From CAYVAR01 sp964449675 (GTDB lineage Bacteria > Patescibacteriota > Microgenomatia > UBA10105 > UBA927): a DNA stretch of 56,439 nt. Within the stretch, counting starts at the first letter, position 1. Every line of letters begins with the position of its first letter. Under the pieces are notes generated by a model, which had not been told where the DNA came from, did no database searches, and was given only the letters and a program-made list of their open reading frames with translations. The position numbers and the translations under genes are program-made. The DNA lies in the NCBI GenBank assembly GCA_964449675.1, contig CAYVAR010000005.1, forward strand, positions 1 through 56,439, written 5' to 3'. Positions 16,344 to 24,395 of the stretch are shown piece by piece.

Positions 16344-16814
16344 TTAATCTTGTCTCACGTTTCTACTCATTTCCGCTGGATTTTTTTTGGCTTTCATGCC
16401 GTAGAGGTCTCCGCGAGGTCGTTTGCTTTTTGCCATGGGAAGCGCTGATTGCGCTGCTACTACTGTTTGTCGGGCTTGCTGCTGTTTCTTTTGCTCAACC
16501 TCCATTTGGATCCGCTCCCAGACAGATGGTTCTTTTTGCTTGGGTTTGACTCCGCTTAGCTCCTCAAGCGCTCTTCGTGCTATGGCCTCTTTGAGCTTAG
16601 TGTCTTTTGCCTGATCAAGCTCGGCAAGCGGGCCTTCTTTGGGTTTATCCGCCGTTCTCGCTTGTGGCGTTTGCGCTCCCTGGGTTTTCCCACCGGACGT
16701 CCCTAAGCTTTCTAACGCTTTTCCCGCGATATCTTTCGGTACCTTGACCGCCTCTCGGACGATGTCTTTGCCGATGTCTTCAAAAGAACCGATGATTTGT
16801 CTATGAATAGCCAT
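16344..16814 (-). CDS. Hypothetical basic helical protein
   Basis: The 156-residue product is polar and Lys/Gln-rich, with predicted helices (FEDIGKDIVREAVKVPKDIAGKALESLG at the N-terminus; WERIQMEVEQKKQQQARQ near residue 105) and a basic C-terminus (KSKRPRGDLYGMKAKKNPAE). This resembles small proteins often seen in Microgenomates-type genomes, but I cannot name the family with certainty. It precedes the 140-residue gene at 15920. Confidence 0.6.
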   Translation of the reverse strand: MAIHRQIIGSFEDIGKDIVREAVKVPKDIAGKALESLGTSGGKTQGAQTPQARTADKPKEGPLAELDQAKDTKLKEAIARRALEELSGVKPKQKEPSVWERIQMEVEQKKQQQARQTVVAAQSALPMAKSKRPRGDLYGMKAKKNPAEMSRNVRQD

Positions 16815-16818
16815 ACGT

Positions 16819-16935
16819 TTATTATCTCAAATCGCAAAACTCAAATCTCAAAACTATATCTTAAATCTCAAATCTTTCAGAATAGTTCAAAAGTTAAACG
16901 CTTCAGTTTTGAATTTTGACATTTGAGCTTTGAAA
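16819..16935. repeat. CAAAACTC/GAGTTTTG intergenic repeat block
   Basis: Units such as CAAAACTCAAATCTCAAAAC on one side and TTTTGAATTTTGACATTTGAG on the other form an imperfect long inverted repeat. The same family recurs at 25428-25533, 25806-25922, 27795-27902 and 29101-29235. Confidence 0.65.
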
Positions 16936-16938
16936 TAT

Positions 16939-17244
16939 TTATGCAAATCCAAGTTGTTGTTTGGCATCTTCACTCATCCGATCAACGCTCCATGGTGGTT
17001 CAAAGGTAAGTTCAACGTCAATTTTCTTAACACCGGAAATCTTACCAACTTCCTCCTTTATAGGCTTTTCAATTAAATCAAATAATGGACAACCGATGGT
17101 TGTAAGTGTCATGAGTATCGTTACGCACCCTGTCTTTTTATCTATGGTGATTTTGTATATAAGCCCCAAATCCCATAGCGACGCCCCGATCTCAGGATCG
17201 GGAATTGTTTTCAAAACTTTTTCAATTTGCTGTTTGGTAACCAT
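16939..17244 (-). CDS. MIP18-family (DUF59) protein, probable Fe-S assembly factor
   Basis: Starting at the ATG at 17244 (MVTKQQIEKVLKTIPDPEIG), the product has 101 residues, typical of the family. It shows the DPE.G motif near residue 16, the strand pair VTILMTLTTIGCPLFDLI with the conserved cysteine, and the C-terminal VELTFEPPWS. These proteins (SufT/PaaD/MIP18 type) help mature or insert Fe-S clusters. The frame extends to 17310, but that extension is A/T repeat-like sequence and is not credible as protein. Confidence 0.88.
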   Translation of the reverse strand: MVTKQQIEKVLKTIPDPEIGASLWDLGLIYKITIDKKTGCVTILMTLTTIGCPLFDLIEKPIKEEVGKISGVKKIDVELTFEPPWSVDRMSEDAKQQLGFA

Positions 17245-17351
17245 AGAATAAGCACCAAGCATCAAATCACAAATCCCAAACAATATCAAAGCATCAAACG
17301 AAAAAAACAAAAGTTACCTCAAGTTATTTGAATATTGATGCTTGACTCCCT

Positions 17352-17975
17352 CTAGAACTCCCTCCTCCCCTCCAAAGCCCTTGCTAAGGTCACTTCGTCC
17401 GCATATTCTATATCCGCCCCAACCGGCAATCCATGAGCAAGTCTAGTGGTTTTGACTTTTGACTTTTGAGTTTTGAGTTTGTTTGTTATGTACATGGCAG
17501 TCGCCTCGCCTTCCATATTAGGATTGGTAGCAAGGATAATCTCCGATACTCGTCCGCCAGCTGGCGGATCGATTCTCGATACTCGCTTGATGAGGTCTTC
17601 GATATATATTTCATCCGGACCGATATTATTAAGCGGATCGATAGCGCCATGAAGTACATGATAGAGCCCTTGATATTTCCCAGTCCGTTCAATTGATAGT
17701 ACGTCTGTAGGCTGTTCAACCACACAAATAATTGAGGTGTTTCTCCTTGAGTCACTACAAATACTGCAGGGGTCACTTTCCGCAACATTTTTACATAAAG
17801 AGCAAAGCACTGTGTTGGATTTAAGTCCCACGAGATTATTGGCAAATAAAGTAAGTTCTTCTTGTGGAACGTGGAGCAGATAAAATGCCAAACGCTGGGC
17901 ACTCTTGGGACCAATCCCCGGCAACCGCTCAAAAGACTCTATTAATTTCGAAAGTGCTTTAGGAAGAAGAGCCAT
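17352..17975 (-). CDS. recR: Recombination protein RecR with repeat-derived insertions
   Basis: The 207-residue protein has the N-terminal helix-hairpin-helix (LPGIGPKSAQRLAFYLL), a C4 zinc finger (CSLC...CSIC), a Toprim domain beginning IICVVEQPTDVLSIE, and the C-terminal ATNPNMEGEATAMYI and YADEVTLARALEGR. RecR works with RecF/RecO in gap repair. Two oddities: DPPAGG comes from the 16-bp palindrome TCCGCCAGCTGGCGGA (17553-17568), and KTQKSKVK comes from a TTTTGAC/TTTTGAG tandem repeat (17450-17478). Both are in frame and sit at loops. Confidence 0.95.
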   Translation of the reverse strand: MALLPKALSKLIESFERLPGIGPKSAQRLAFYLLHVPQEELTLFANNLVGLKSNTVLCSLCKNVAESDPCSICSDSRRNTSIICVVEQPTDVLSIERTGKYQGLYHVLHGAIDPLNNIGPDEIYIEDLIKRVSRIDPPAGGRVSEIILATNPNMEGEATAMYITNKLKTQKSKVKTTRLAHGLPVGADIEYADEVTLARALEGRREF

Positions 17976-17976
17976 G

Positions 17977-18048
17977 ATTCACAATTGTTATATTGTTGAA
18001 TTGTTATATTGTTGAAAAACAATTGAGCAATATAGCAATATAGCAATT
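17977..18048. repeat. TTGTTATATTG repeat between recR and prs
   Basis: Direct repeats of AATTGTTATATTGTTGAA followed by the inverted form GCAATATAGCAATATAG. Related units recur at 40190-40262, downstream and upstream of other genes. Confidence 0.5.
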
Positions 18049-18960
18049 CTATCGCGTCCCACGCGATATTGCATCTGCCAGAAGTGAAGCAATGGAAACT
18101 ATGGCGAGTTTCTTGAAATATTTTTCTTGAGAAATATGTATGGTATCGGTAACGATAACAGAATCGATAGCGCTTAACTGAAGTTTCATGCACGCATCGC
18201 CGGCAAGTACTGCGTGGGTAGCGAGAAAATAAATGTTGAGCGCTCCTTTATTTTTTAGAAATTGGCTTGTTTTTATCGCAGTTGCTCCGGTATTAATGAT
18301 ATCGTCAAAGATCACGATATTTTTGTATCTTACCTCGCCTTTTATTCCTGACACGACCACTTTCCCAGAAGCTTTATCTCTGTCTTTTTCCAGGTAGACG
18401 ATCGGAAGATTCAAAAGACGTGCAAAACGAGCGGAGCGAGATTTCCCGCCGGTATCGGGAGACACCACACAGGTACGCTCAAGGCTGAGCCTTGATTGCT
18501 TCCGGAGCGTCTGAGCAAGTAGCTCGCGGGAGGATACCTCTTGGACTGGAATATGAAAAAATGGCACGACGTTTTCACTATGAAGCTCAATAGTAATAAC
18601 ATGATCAAACCCGGCGCTTTCAATAAATTTTGCCACAAGTTGCGCAGAAACCGCCTCACCTTTGCGAAATTCTTTATCCTGTTTGCTATATCCCATCCAT
18701 GGAATAACTGCAGTGACGTGAGAGGCCTTCAGGCTTTTGAGTGCCTGACCGATGAGACAGAGTTCTACCAGGTGTTGATCGGCAACTTCTGATAACGATT
18801 GGAGGACAAAAATCTGTTCGTTTTCAACTTTCTCTTGTATGTAGACTCGGCATTCGTTGTCGATGAAGCGAGTGATTTCTCGTTTTGCAAGCGGTACATG
18901 AAGGAGACGCGCTATTTTTTGTGTGAGCGCTTCGTTTGAAGTTCCGGAGAGAAGGATCAT
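18049..18960 (-). CDS. prs: Ribose-phosphate pyrophosphokinase
   Basis: The 303-residue protein has family segments: an N-terminal MILLSGTSNEALTQKIA, the catalytic-region VIPWMGYSKQDKEF (usually YxRQDR), the PRPP-binding VIFDDIINTGATAIKTSQFL, and VSPDTGGKSRSARF. It makes PRPP from ribose 5-phosphate and ATP. It is divergent: some flag-loop residues differ from E. coli Prs. A 17-base palindrome, TCAAGGCTGAGCCTTGA (18479-18495), encodes SRLSLE and matches the repeat in cysS. Its ATG overlaps the stop of the upstream fusion gene by four bases. Confidence 0.88.
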   Translation of the reverse strand: MILLSGTSNEALTQKIARLLHVPLAKREITRFIDNECRVYIQEKVENEQIFVLQSLSEVADQHLVELCLIGQALKSLKASHVTAVIPWMGYSKQDKEFRKGEAVSAQLVAKFIESAGFDHVITIELHSENVVPFFHIPVQEVSSRELLAQTLRKQSRLSLERTCVVSPDTGGKSRSARFARLLNLPIVYLEKDRDKASGKVVVSGIKGEVRYKNIVIFDDIINTGATAIKTSQFLKNKGALNIYFLATHAVLAGDACMKLQLSAIDSVIVTDTIHISQEKYFKKLAIVSIASLLADAISRGTR

Positions 18961-20921
18961 AGTAGAGGTTTCTTTAATCCTAGCAGAGCAAAAACCCGCT
19001 TGTCCATAAGTGAATCAACTAAAAGATCTGGGTGTTCTATTTCTAGATCTTCTGGGCTATGTCCACCGGTTGCTACCGCAATTGATTTGGCACCAATCGA
19101 TTTTGCACTTCTTATGTCATAGGTCGAATCACCGATGACGAAAATATCTCGCGGAAGAAATTCTATGCCGAAGTGATCTTTTACCGTCACGATGATGGTC
19201 CGGGCCAACATCGGTTTATCATCTGCCTCATCTCCAAATAGTCCCCAAGAAAAAAGATTCGTAATCCCTGCATGTTGAAGTTTCCACCATCCCATGCGCT
19301 CCACATTTCCCGTCAGAAGTCCAATGCGGAAATCTTCATGAGCAAGAAGTTTTTTTGCAAGCGTGACCGCATCAGCAATTGGCGTATAGAGCGGTATCGC
19401 TCTTTTTTCTTGTCCCCTCGCAAATTTCAGAAGAAAATTTCCAACTAAAGGAAATTTTTTATCAAATTCTTTTTTGGTAATGCCTTGCGTTCGAACTAAT
19501 TCCCATGATATTTGCCTATCAATCATACCCATATATCTACCACTCGTGTCGATCTGTACGTCCACGCCAAATACTTTATTGAGTGCATAGATTATACGCG
19601 GCCACCACACAGTCATCTGACCGCCGACGTGATGAATAAGTGTTCCGTCGATATCAAAAAGTATGAGTTTTTTCTTCTGCGGAGATGATTTCCTTATTTT
19701 CTTGTGTCTACGTGTATTGTACTGTGTGAGTGCTCGCTTGAGGATTTCGATACATCGTTTGAGTGCTTTCTGGTTGAGGACGTAGGCGATACGAACTTCA
19801 TTCTTCCCTAATCCCTTCGTCGAATAAAATCCAGCAGCGGGAGCAAGCATTACTGTTTCACCCTGTCCTGAGCTTGCCGAAGGATCACGGAAATCAGTAA
19901 GAAGCCACTGGCAAAAGTCTTCTGAATCGGTAACAGGAAGTTTGACGATCGTATAAAAAGCGCCCTCTGGTTTTGGTATCGTCACGCCAGAAATTTTCTT
20001 AAGACCTTCATAAACAACATCCCGCCGTTTTTCAAATTCGTCATGCGTTTTTTTAAGCCACGCGCGAGAAACCTTTGTCAACTGTGCAGCAACTACTTGA
20101 TCTATAAGCCCGGCAGACAATCTCCCCTGAGCGATCCGAAGGACCCCTGCCATAATATCGGTATTGAGAGAAACCAACGCTCCTAAGCGTACGCCACATA
20201 AACTATATCGCTTCGACATACTATCAAGAACTATGGCTTGATCAGGAATTTCTTGCATATAGGTAAACAGAGAAATGTGTTTTCTGCCGTCATAGGAATA
20301 CTCGCGATATACTTCATCAGAAAGGAGAAAGAGGTTGTATTTATTGGCAATTGCAACGAGCAGGTCAATCTCTCTTTTTGTATAGACAGTACCGGTCGGG
20401 TTATTTGGGTTACAAAAAAGAATTGCCTTTGTACGTTTGGTAATTTTCGCTTCGATACGCTTTCTGTCCGGCAAATGAAACCCCGTTGCTATCGTCGTCA
20501 GAACTGGTACAAGTTGTATACCAGTTACCGCTGCAAAAGAATTATAGTTTGCATAGAACGGTTCAAAAACAAGTACTCGGTCACCTGCTGCGCAGGTAGC
20601 AAACAGAGCCATCGCAATCGCCTCACTGCCTCCGACGGACACTTGAATATGGGAACTCTGGATAAAAGAAGATCCGAGGCCGTGGTAATAGCTTACTAAG
20701 GCGTCAATAAACACTGGATTTCCTTGTGACTCATCATAGCCGATGGGACTCTTTTTCCAATTTTGAAGAGCTTTTATCATCACCTCCGGGGTTTCGATAT
20801 CCGGATCACCGATATTGAGGTGATACACCCTCACTCCTTGTTTTTTCGCCTCAAGCGCAAAGGGGACGAGCTTTCGAATTGGAGAAACAGGAACGATTGT
20901 AAGCCGCGTTGAGACCTTCAT
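18957..20921 (-). CDS. Class I aminotransferase fused to a HAD-superfamily hydrolase
   Basis: A single frame of 654 residues. Residues 1-400 are a PLP fold-type I aminotransferase: NIGDPDIETP, CNPNNPTGT, SDEVYREYSYDG, and the Schiff-base lysine K237 in DSMSKRYS. Residues 415-654 are a HAD phosphatase: nucleophile motif FDIDGT (Asp423), LLTGN (motif II), and IGDSTYDIRSAK (motif IV). They are joined by a basic linker (NTRRHKKIRKSSPQKKK). A repeat at 19861-19885 adds DPSASSGQG in the aminotransferase. Stop overlaps prs start by four bases. Substrates are unknown. Confidence 0.88.
   Translation of the reverse strand: MKVSTRLTIVPVSPIRKLVPFALEAKKQGVRVYHLNIGDPDIETPEVMIKALQNWKKSPIGYDESQGNPVFIDALVSYYHGLGSSFIQSSHIQVSVGGSEAIAMALFATCAAGDRVLVFEPFYANYNSFAAVTGIQLVPVLTTIATGFHLPDRKRIEAKITKRTKAILFCNPNNPTGTVYTKREIDLLVAIANKYNLFLLSDEVYREYSYDGRKHISLFTYMQEIPDQAIVLDSMSKRYSLCGVRLGALVSLNTDIMAGVLRIAQGRLSAGLIDQVVAAQLTKVSRAWLKKTHDEFEKRRDVVYEGLKKISGVTIPKPEGAFYTIVKLPVTDSEDFCQWLLTDFRDPSASSGQGETVMLAPAAGFYSTKGLGKNEVRIAYVLNQKALKRCIEILKRALTQYNTRRHKKIRKSSPQKKKLILFDIDGTLIHHVGGQMTVWWPRIIYALNKVFGVDVQIDTSGRYMGMIDRQISWELVRTQGITKKEFDKKFPLVGNFLLKFARGQEKRAIPLYTPIADAVTLAKKLLAHEDFRIGLLTGNVERMGWWKLQHAGITNLFSWGLFGDEADDKPMLARTIIVTVKDHFGIEFLPRDIFVIGDSTYDIRSAKSIGAKSIAVATGGHSPEDLEIEHPDLLVDSLMDKRVFALLGLKKPLL
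19861..19885 (-). repeat. DPSASSGQG-encoding short repeat in the aminotransferase
   Basis: Minus strand GATCCTTCG-GCAAG-CTCAGGACAGG. The same ends flank a different centre in msrB (53376-53401), and CCTTCGGCAAGCTCAGG recurs at 40879-40895. Confidence 0.8.
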
Positions 20922-20927
20922 AAGATG

Positions 20928-21716
20928 TTACACAACAGGACTAATAGTAAACTCGGATTCTACATGGGGTTTGCCAAACGTATTCCAGGCGCTCATTCCA
21001 CGTACCCAAATTTCCATAAATCGATCTTCTCCTCCGCTACTTCCTGGAGCAAACGAAATTTCTCCGTCGTGCACTTTATACGCTTCATCGGTAACGACCC
21101 CTTCGAGCATAGTATTGTTACACGAAATTTTTACCCGTGTCCCTACCGGGATAGCACACTGGGACTTGCGCGTCGTCGTTTTTAAATTTCCGTACCCGTC
21201 GATAAACGCAATGACATGTTGCGGTACGTCTAGTATAGTTGACACTGCTATTTCTTCTCCGATAGCCGAAAGATCACCATGAGCGATTTGTACCACTGCG
21301 TCAGGGTAATAGTCCCTCGACCGAAACTGGCTACCGGCATTGGGAACATTAATATGATGAAGTTTCGTAATTTTATCTTTGAGAAATGAAAAGCTGTACC
21401 CCACGTTGACAGCGACGACTATAGTCCCGTTTTCAAGCTTTGTATACGCAAGTTGTCCGCCTAAATGATTATGCTGCTTTTCGGTTATCGCGATTCGCGG
21501 TGCGGTGTTGGAATAGATGATAAGCCCGCTAAACGCATTAACAGTGGCAAATTGAGAAATCCATAAACCAGTAGCGATGGTGCTAAAAGCAGGCACACTC
21601 GTCGCTCGTATACGTATATCGTGATCAAGGTAGGTAAATTTCTGTATGACCTCGGCAAACGCCGGATCTCCAACGCCGTAGTCTGCAATAAGCTGAATAA
21701 TGAGGGCTTCTGCCAT
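20928..21716 (-). CDS. SAM hydrolase / SAM hydroxide adenosyltransferase family
   Basis: The 262-residue protein matches the DUF62 pattern: an N-terminal strand with an aspartate motif (LIADYGVGDPAFAEVI; family consensus TDFGxxDxYV), then a C-terminal beta domain with IAFIDGYGNLKTTT (family: YIDRFGNLVTNI). Family enzymes cleave S-adenosylmethionine to adenosine and methionine using water. The first motif is altered (DYG for DFG). It lies six bases upstream of the aminotransferase fusion, and SAH hydrolase is two genes upstream on the same strand, which supports a role in SAM metabolism. Confidence 0.78.
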   Translation of the reverse strand: MAEALIIQLIADYGVGDPAFAEVIQKFTYLDHDIRIRATSVPAFSTIATGLWISQFATVNAFSGLIIYSNTAPRIAITEKQHNHLGGQLAYTKLENGTIVVAVNVGYSFSFLKDKITKLHHINVPNAGSQFRSRDYYPDAVVQIAHGDLSAIGEEIAVSTILDVPQHVIAFIDGYGNLKTTTRKSQCAIPVGTRVKISCNNTMLEGVVTDEAYKVHDGEISFAPGSSGGEDRFMEIWVRGMSAWNTFGKPHVESEFTISPVV

Positions 21717-21725
21717 AAAAGAATA

Positions 21726-22259
21726 TTATACACTAGAAGAAGCGGTGATAACTATGGGAATTTCAACTTTCCTTTCTATGGTAATTCCAAGCAGATCCTC
21801 TTTTACCTCACGAGGAAATTCGCCTGATGTTTGAAGATAAAATTCGAAATCACTTTTTTCGTGTGCATTATCCTCATGACACGCGTGCCAATCACGCAAG
21901 AGATCCGGAATCCATGCTGATCGATCTGTGCCCTCGCAATATTTCCATAAAAGTTCAGCCATGACTACATGTTGATGAGGTGAAAAGTTTCTCTCTCGTA
22001 TACTTTCTCTCAGGCTCGCCCTAACACCATCAAGTTCGAAAAAATAAATTTCTTGAAATTCCACCGCCCACTTCTCCCAAATATCTTTCCACTTTGGCAT
22101 ATACCGGTCGACTAATGGTGCATACTTTACTAAATCGAGCTGTGTTTTAAGAAGTCCTGGAGAAGCTAAAAATCGTCGCCTGGCTCTGTACTCATTCCAC
22201 TCGTCACGCAATTGATCAAATAAAGTGTAAGTGGAACGATGATTCTCTGTGATGCTCAT
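21726..22259 (-). CDS. Hypothetical protein
   Basis: From the ATG at 22259 (MSITENHRSTYTLFDQL) the product has 177 residues. The frame is open further upstream, but that part overlaps the SAH hydrolase gene in another frame and is a shadow. The protein is Trp- and Arg-rich and largely helical (FDQLRDEWNEYRARRRF, WKDIWEKWAVEFQEIYFFE), with a polar C-terminus. No family is recognised. It sits between SAH hydrolase (13-base gap) and the SAM hydrolase (nine-base gap), so it probably shares their transcript. Confidence 0.55.
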   Translation of the reverse strand: MSITENHRSTYTLFDQLRDEWNEYRARRRFLASPGLLKTQLDLVKYAPLVDRYMPKWKDIWEKWAVEFQEIYFFELDGVRASLRESIRERNFSPHQHVVMAELLWKYCEGTDRSAWIPDLLRDWHACHEDNAHEKSDFEFYLQTSGEFPREVKEDLLGITIERKVEIPIVITASSSV

Positions 22260-22272
22260 TACGACAAAACAT

Positions 22273-23541
22273 TTACGTCCCCTCTTGCCAACTGTGGAGG
22301 TATTTTCGCTGCAGCTTAGTGAGGCGGTCAAAACGCATGCCCATGGCACGAAGCTTGAGGCGGGCGACACGTTGGTCGACTTCCTTAGGCAACACGTAAA
22401 CCTTGGGACGAAGCGAACCTTTTCTTTTGACAAACCAGGCCGCACCAAGGGCTTGATTGGCAAAGCTCATATCCATGACTTCTGCCGGATGGCCTTCGGC
22501 GCCAACTAAGTTAATAAGTCGACCTTCACCTAAGGCATACAGTCGTCTGCCGGAAGGCAGCGTAAACTCCTCAAGATTTGGTCTCATAATCCTACGACTT
22601 ATTGCGAGCTTCACTAATCCGTCATAGTCAAACTCCACGTTGAAATGCCCGGAATTAGCTAATATCGCTCCGTCTTTCATGCGTTTCATATGAGCCGTTG
22701 TAATAACCATTTTGTCACCGGTTGCGCTTATAAATATGTCACCAAATCTACTCGCACGACTAATTTGATCAACGCTAAACCCATCCATCACGGCTTCGAG
22801 TGCTTTGACCGGATCTACCTCAACAATGGTGACGATAGCCCCCATACCGCGCATGCGCGTGGCAATTCCCCTGCCGCACCATCCATAGCCACATACGACC
22901 ACGCGTTTGCCGGCAAGAAGAATGTTTGTCGTACGGAAAATCCCATCGATGGTAGACTGTCCAGTACCATACCGATTGTCAAACATATGTTTGGTATCGC
23001 TGTCATTTACTGCTAAAACGGGAATTTTCAAAGCCCCGTCGCGTGCCATAGCTTTGAGCCTGATGACACCGGTCGTCGTTTCCTCGGCAGATCCGATTAC
23101 TTCCGCAATCTGTTTGGCGCGGTCAGTATGAAGAAGTGTGACTAAATCTGCCCCGTCATCGGCAGTCAGATTTGGATGGAAATCGATTACTTGGTGAAGA
23201 TGCTTATAATACGTTTTTTTATCCTCACCGTGTATCGCAAATACCGGCACTCCATAATCAGCAACAAGTGAAGCTGCCACCATATTCTGTGTCGATAATG
23301 GGTTACTCGCGCAAAGGGCTACCTTGGCTCCTCCAGCTATATATGCGAGCACTAAGTTGGCGGTCTCGCTCGTCACATGGAGGCAGGCACCAATCGTCAA
23401 ACCCTTGAGAGGCCTTGTTTTGGAAAACTCTTGGGTAATAAGCTTGAGTACCGGACTATTTTGCCCCGCCCACTCAATTTTCTTCTTCCCTTCTTTTGCT
23501 AACGACAAATCTTTCACATCATGTTTTGCAGATTGGGTCAT
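22273..23541 (-). CDS. ahcY: Adenosylhomocysteinase
   Basis: The 422-residue protein has the family order: LHVTSETANLVLAYIAGGAKV, DDGADLV, TTTGVIRLKAM, NDSDTKHMFDNRYGTGQS (catalytic Lys and Asp region), the NAD-binding VVCGYGWCGRGIATRM, SATGDKMVIT, and NLVGAEGHPAEVMDMSFANQA. It hydrolyses S-adenosylhomocysteine to adenosine and homocysteine. This shorter form, lacking the roughly 40-residue insert of some enzymes, is common in bacteria and archaea. A TTGACT/GATAAG promoter with a 17-base spacer ends about ten bases before the ATG, implying an almost leaderless message. Confidence 0.95.
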   Translation of the reverse strand: MTQSAKHDVKDLSLAKEGKKKIEWAGQNSPVLKLITQEFSKTRPLKGLTIGACLHVTSETANLVLAYIAGGAKVALCASNPLSTQNMVAASLVADYGVPVFAIHGEDKKTYYKHLHQVIDFHPNLTADDGADLVTLLHTDRAKQIAEVIGSAEETTTGVIRLKAMARDGALKIPVLAVNDSDTKHMFDNRYGTGQSTIDGIFRTTNILLAGKRVVVCGYGWCGRGIATRMRGMGAIVTIVEVDPVKALEAVMDGFSVDQISRASRFGDIFISATGDKMVITTAHMKRMKDGAILANSGHFNVEFDYDGLVKLAISRRIMRPNLEEFTLPSGRRLYALGEGRLINLVGAEGHPAEVMDMSFANQALGAAWFVKRKGSLRPKVYVLPKEVDQRVARLKLRAMGMRFDRLTKLQRKYLHSWQEGT

Positions 23542-23550
23542 AATGAAGTG

Positions 23551-23579
23551 CTTATCTCAAATTTTGCAGTATAAGTCAA
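23551..23579 (-). promoter_or_regulatory. Possible promoter of ahcY
   Basis: TTGACT at 23579-23574 and GATAAG at 23556-23551, with a 17-base spacer. The predicted start lies at or next to the ATG (23541). The remaining spacer to 23707 holds only a small hairpin (AATCTAAT-AAAG-ATTAGATT, about 23678-23697). Confidence 0.45.
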
Positions 23580-23707
23580 GGCTCATCCTCGTACGGTTGT
23601 TGGTATCTATTTATACAAATAAGATGAAATGTATACGATTTATCGCACGAAAACATATAGAAATTAGACTGTTGTAACAATCTAATAAAGATTAGATTCT
23701 TATATAG

Positions 23708-24256
23708 TTAAAGAGGCAGGTAAAATTTGACTTCTCCGACGTATCCATCTTTCCATTTGATTGCATTGGGGATGACGCCGGCTCGTTGAAAACCCGTCTT
23801 CTCGTATAGGTGGCAGGCGCCTTCGTTATTTTCAAAGCAATTTAATCGAAGCAATCGTAGTTTGGACGCTTTCGCTTCATCGATAAGAGCATTGAGAAGC
23901 GCTGTACCAATGCCCTCGTTGCGATACTCCTTGGCAAGTGCAATCCCTATATCACCTGTATGACTACGGCGAAGTTTTCCAATCCGCACCTCACCATTAC
24001 CCGCATACTTTCCATTAACTATAACAACCAAGTGAATCTTTTCTCCTTTTTTAACCTGATCAAGTAATGTGTCAAGCCACTTTTTTTGATCTTCAGGAGT
24101 CTTCTTCTTTCCGGAAAGATCGACATACGTATCTTCCGCGATAATTTTATTTGCAAACGCGAGGCAATCCTCGAGATCATCTGCTTTTGGATAACGAAAC
24201 ACGACCTCGTTTCCTTTTTTACTTTTGAATGATTTCACTATTTTCCCAAATTCCAT
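23708..24256 (-). CDS. GNAT-family acetyltransferase
   Basis: I choose the ATG at 24256 (MEFGKIVKSFKSKKGNEVV), giving 182 residues; an ATG at 24271 would add five. The acetyl-CoA site is clear: GDIGIALAKEYRNEGIGTALLNALIDEAK, with the R/Q-x-x-G-x-G/A pattern as RNEGIGTA, then LRLNCFENNEGACHLYEKTGFQRAG, the usual motif B ending. It transfers an acetyl group from acetyl-CoA to an unknown amine, such as a protein N-terminus, amino acid or antibiotic. Two near-identical 21-base motifs lie directly upstream. Confidence 0.88.
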   Translation of the reverse strand: MEFGKIVKSFKSKKGNEVVFRYPKADDLEDCLAFANKIIAEDTYVDLSGKKKTPEDQKKWLDTLLDQVKKGEKIHLVVIVNGKYAGNGEVRIGKLRRSHTGDIGIALAKEYRNEGIGTALLNALIDEAKASKLRLLRLNCFENNEGACHLYEKTGFQRAGVIPNAIKWKDGYVGEVKFYLPL

Positions 24257-24277
24257 ACTATATGATGACAATACTTT

Positions 24278-24377
24278 AGTACTATGTAGTGCTATACTGT
24301 CGTCATTTTCTATCTTAAAAAGATTTGTTATAGCAATACCACTTCATGATTACTACAGTACTATGTAGTACTATACT
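24278..24377. promoter_or_regulatory. Two near-identical 21-base operator-like motifs
   Basis: Copies at 24278-24298 and 24357-24377 share AGTACTATGTAGT and CTATACT and differ at a single base. A related palindrome sits upstream of the oxidoreductase at 767-789. Their place just before the GNAT start suggests a regulator-binding site. Confidence 0.5.
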
Positions 24378-24395
24378 TTTCTCTACTTATAATGC

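Noticed and set aside
21726..22463. Longer 245-residue version of the hypothetical gene
   Set aside because: Its first 68 residues overlap the end of ahcY in another frame and look like shadow sequence; the ATG at 22259 is better.
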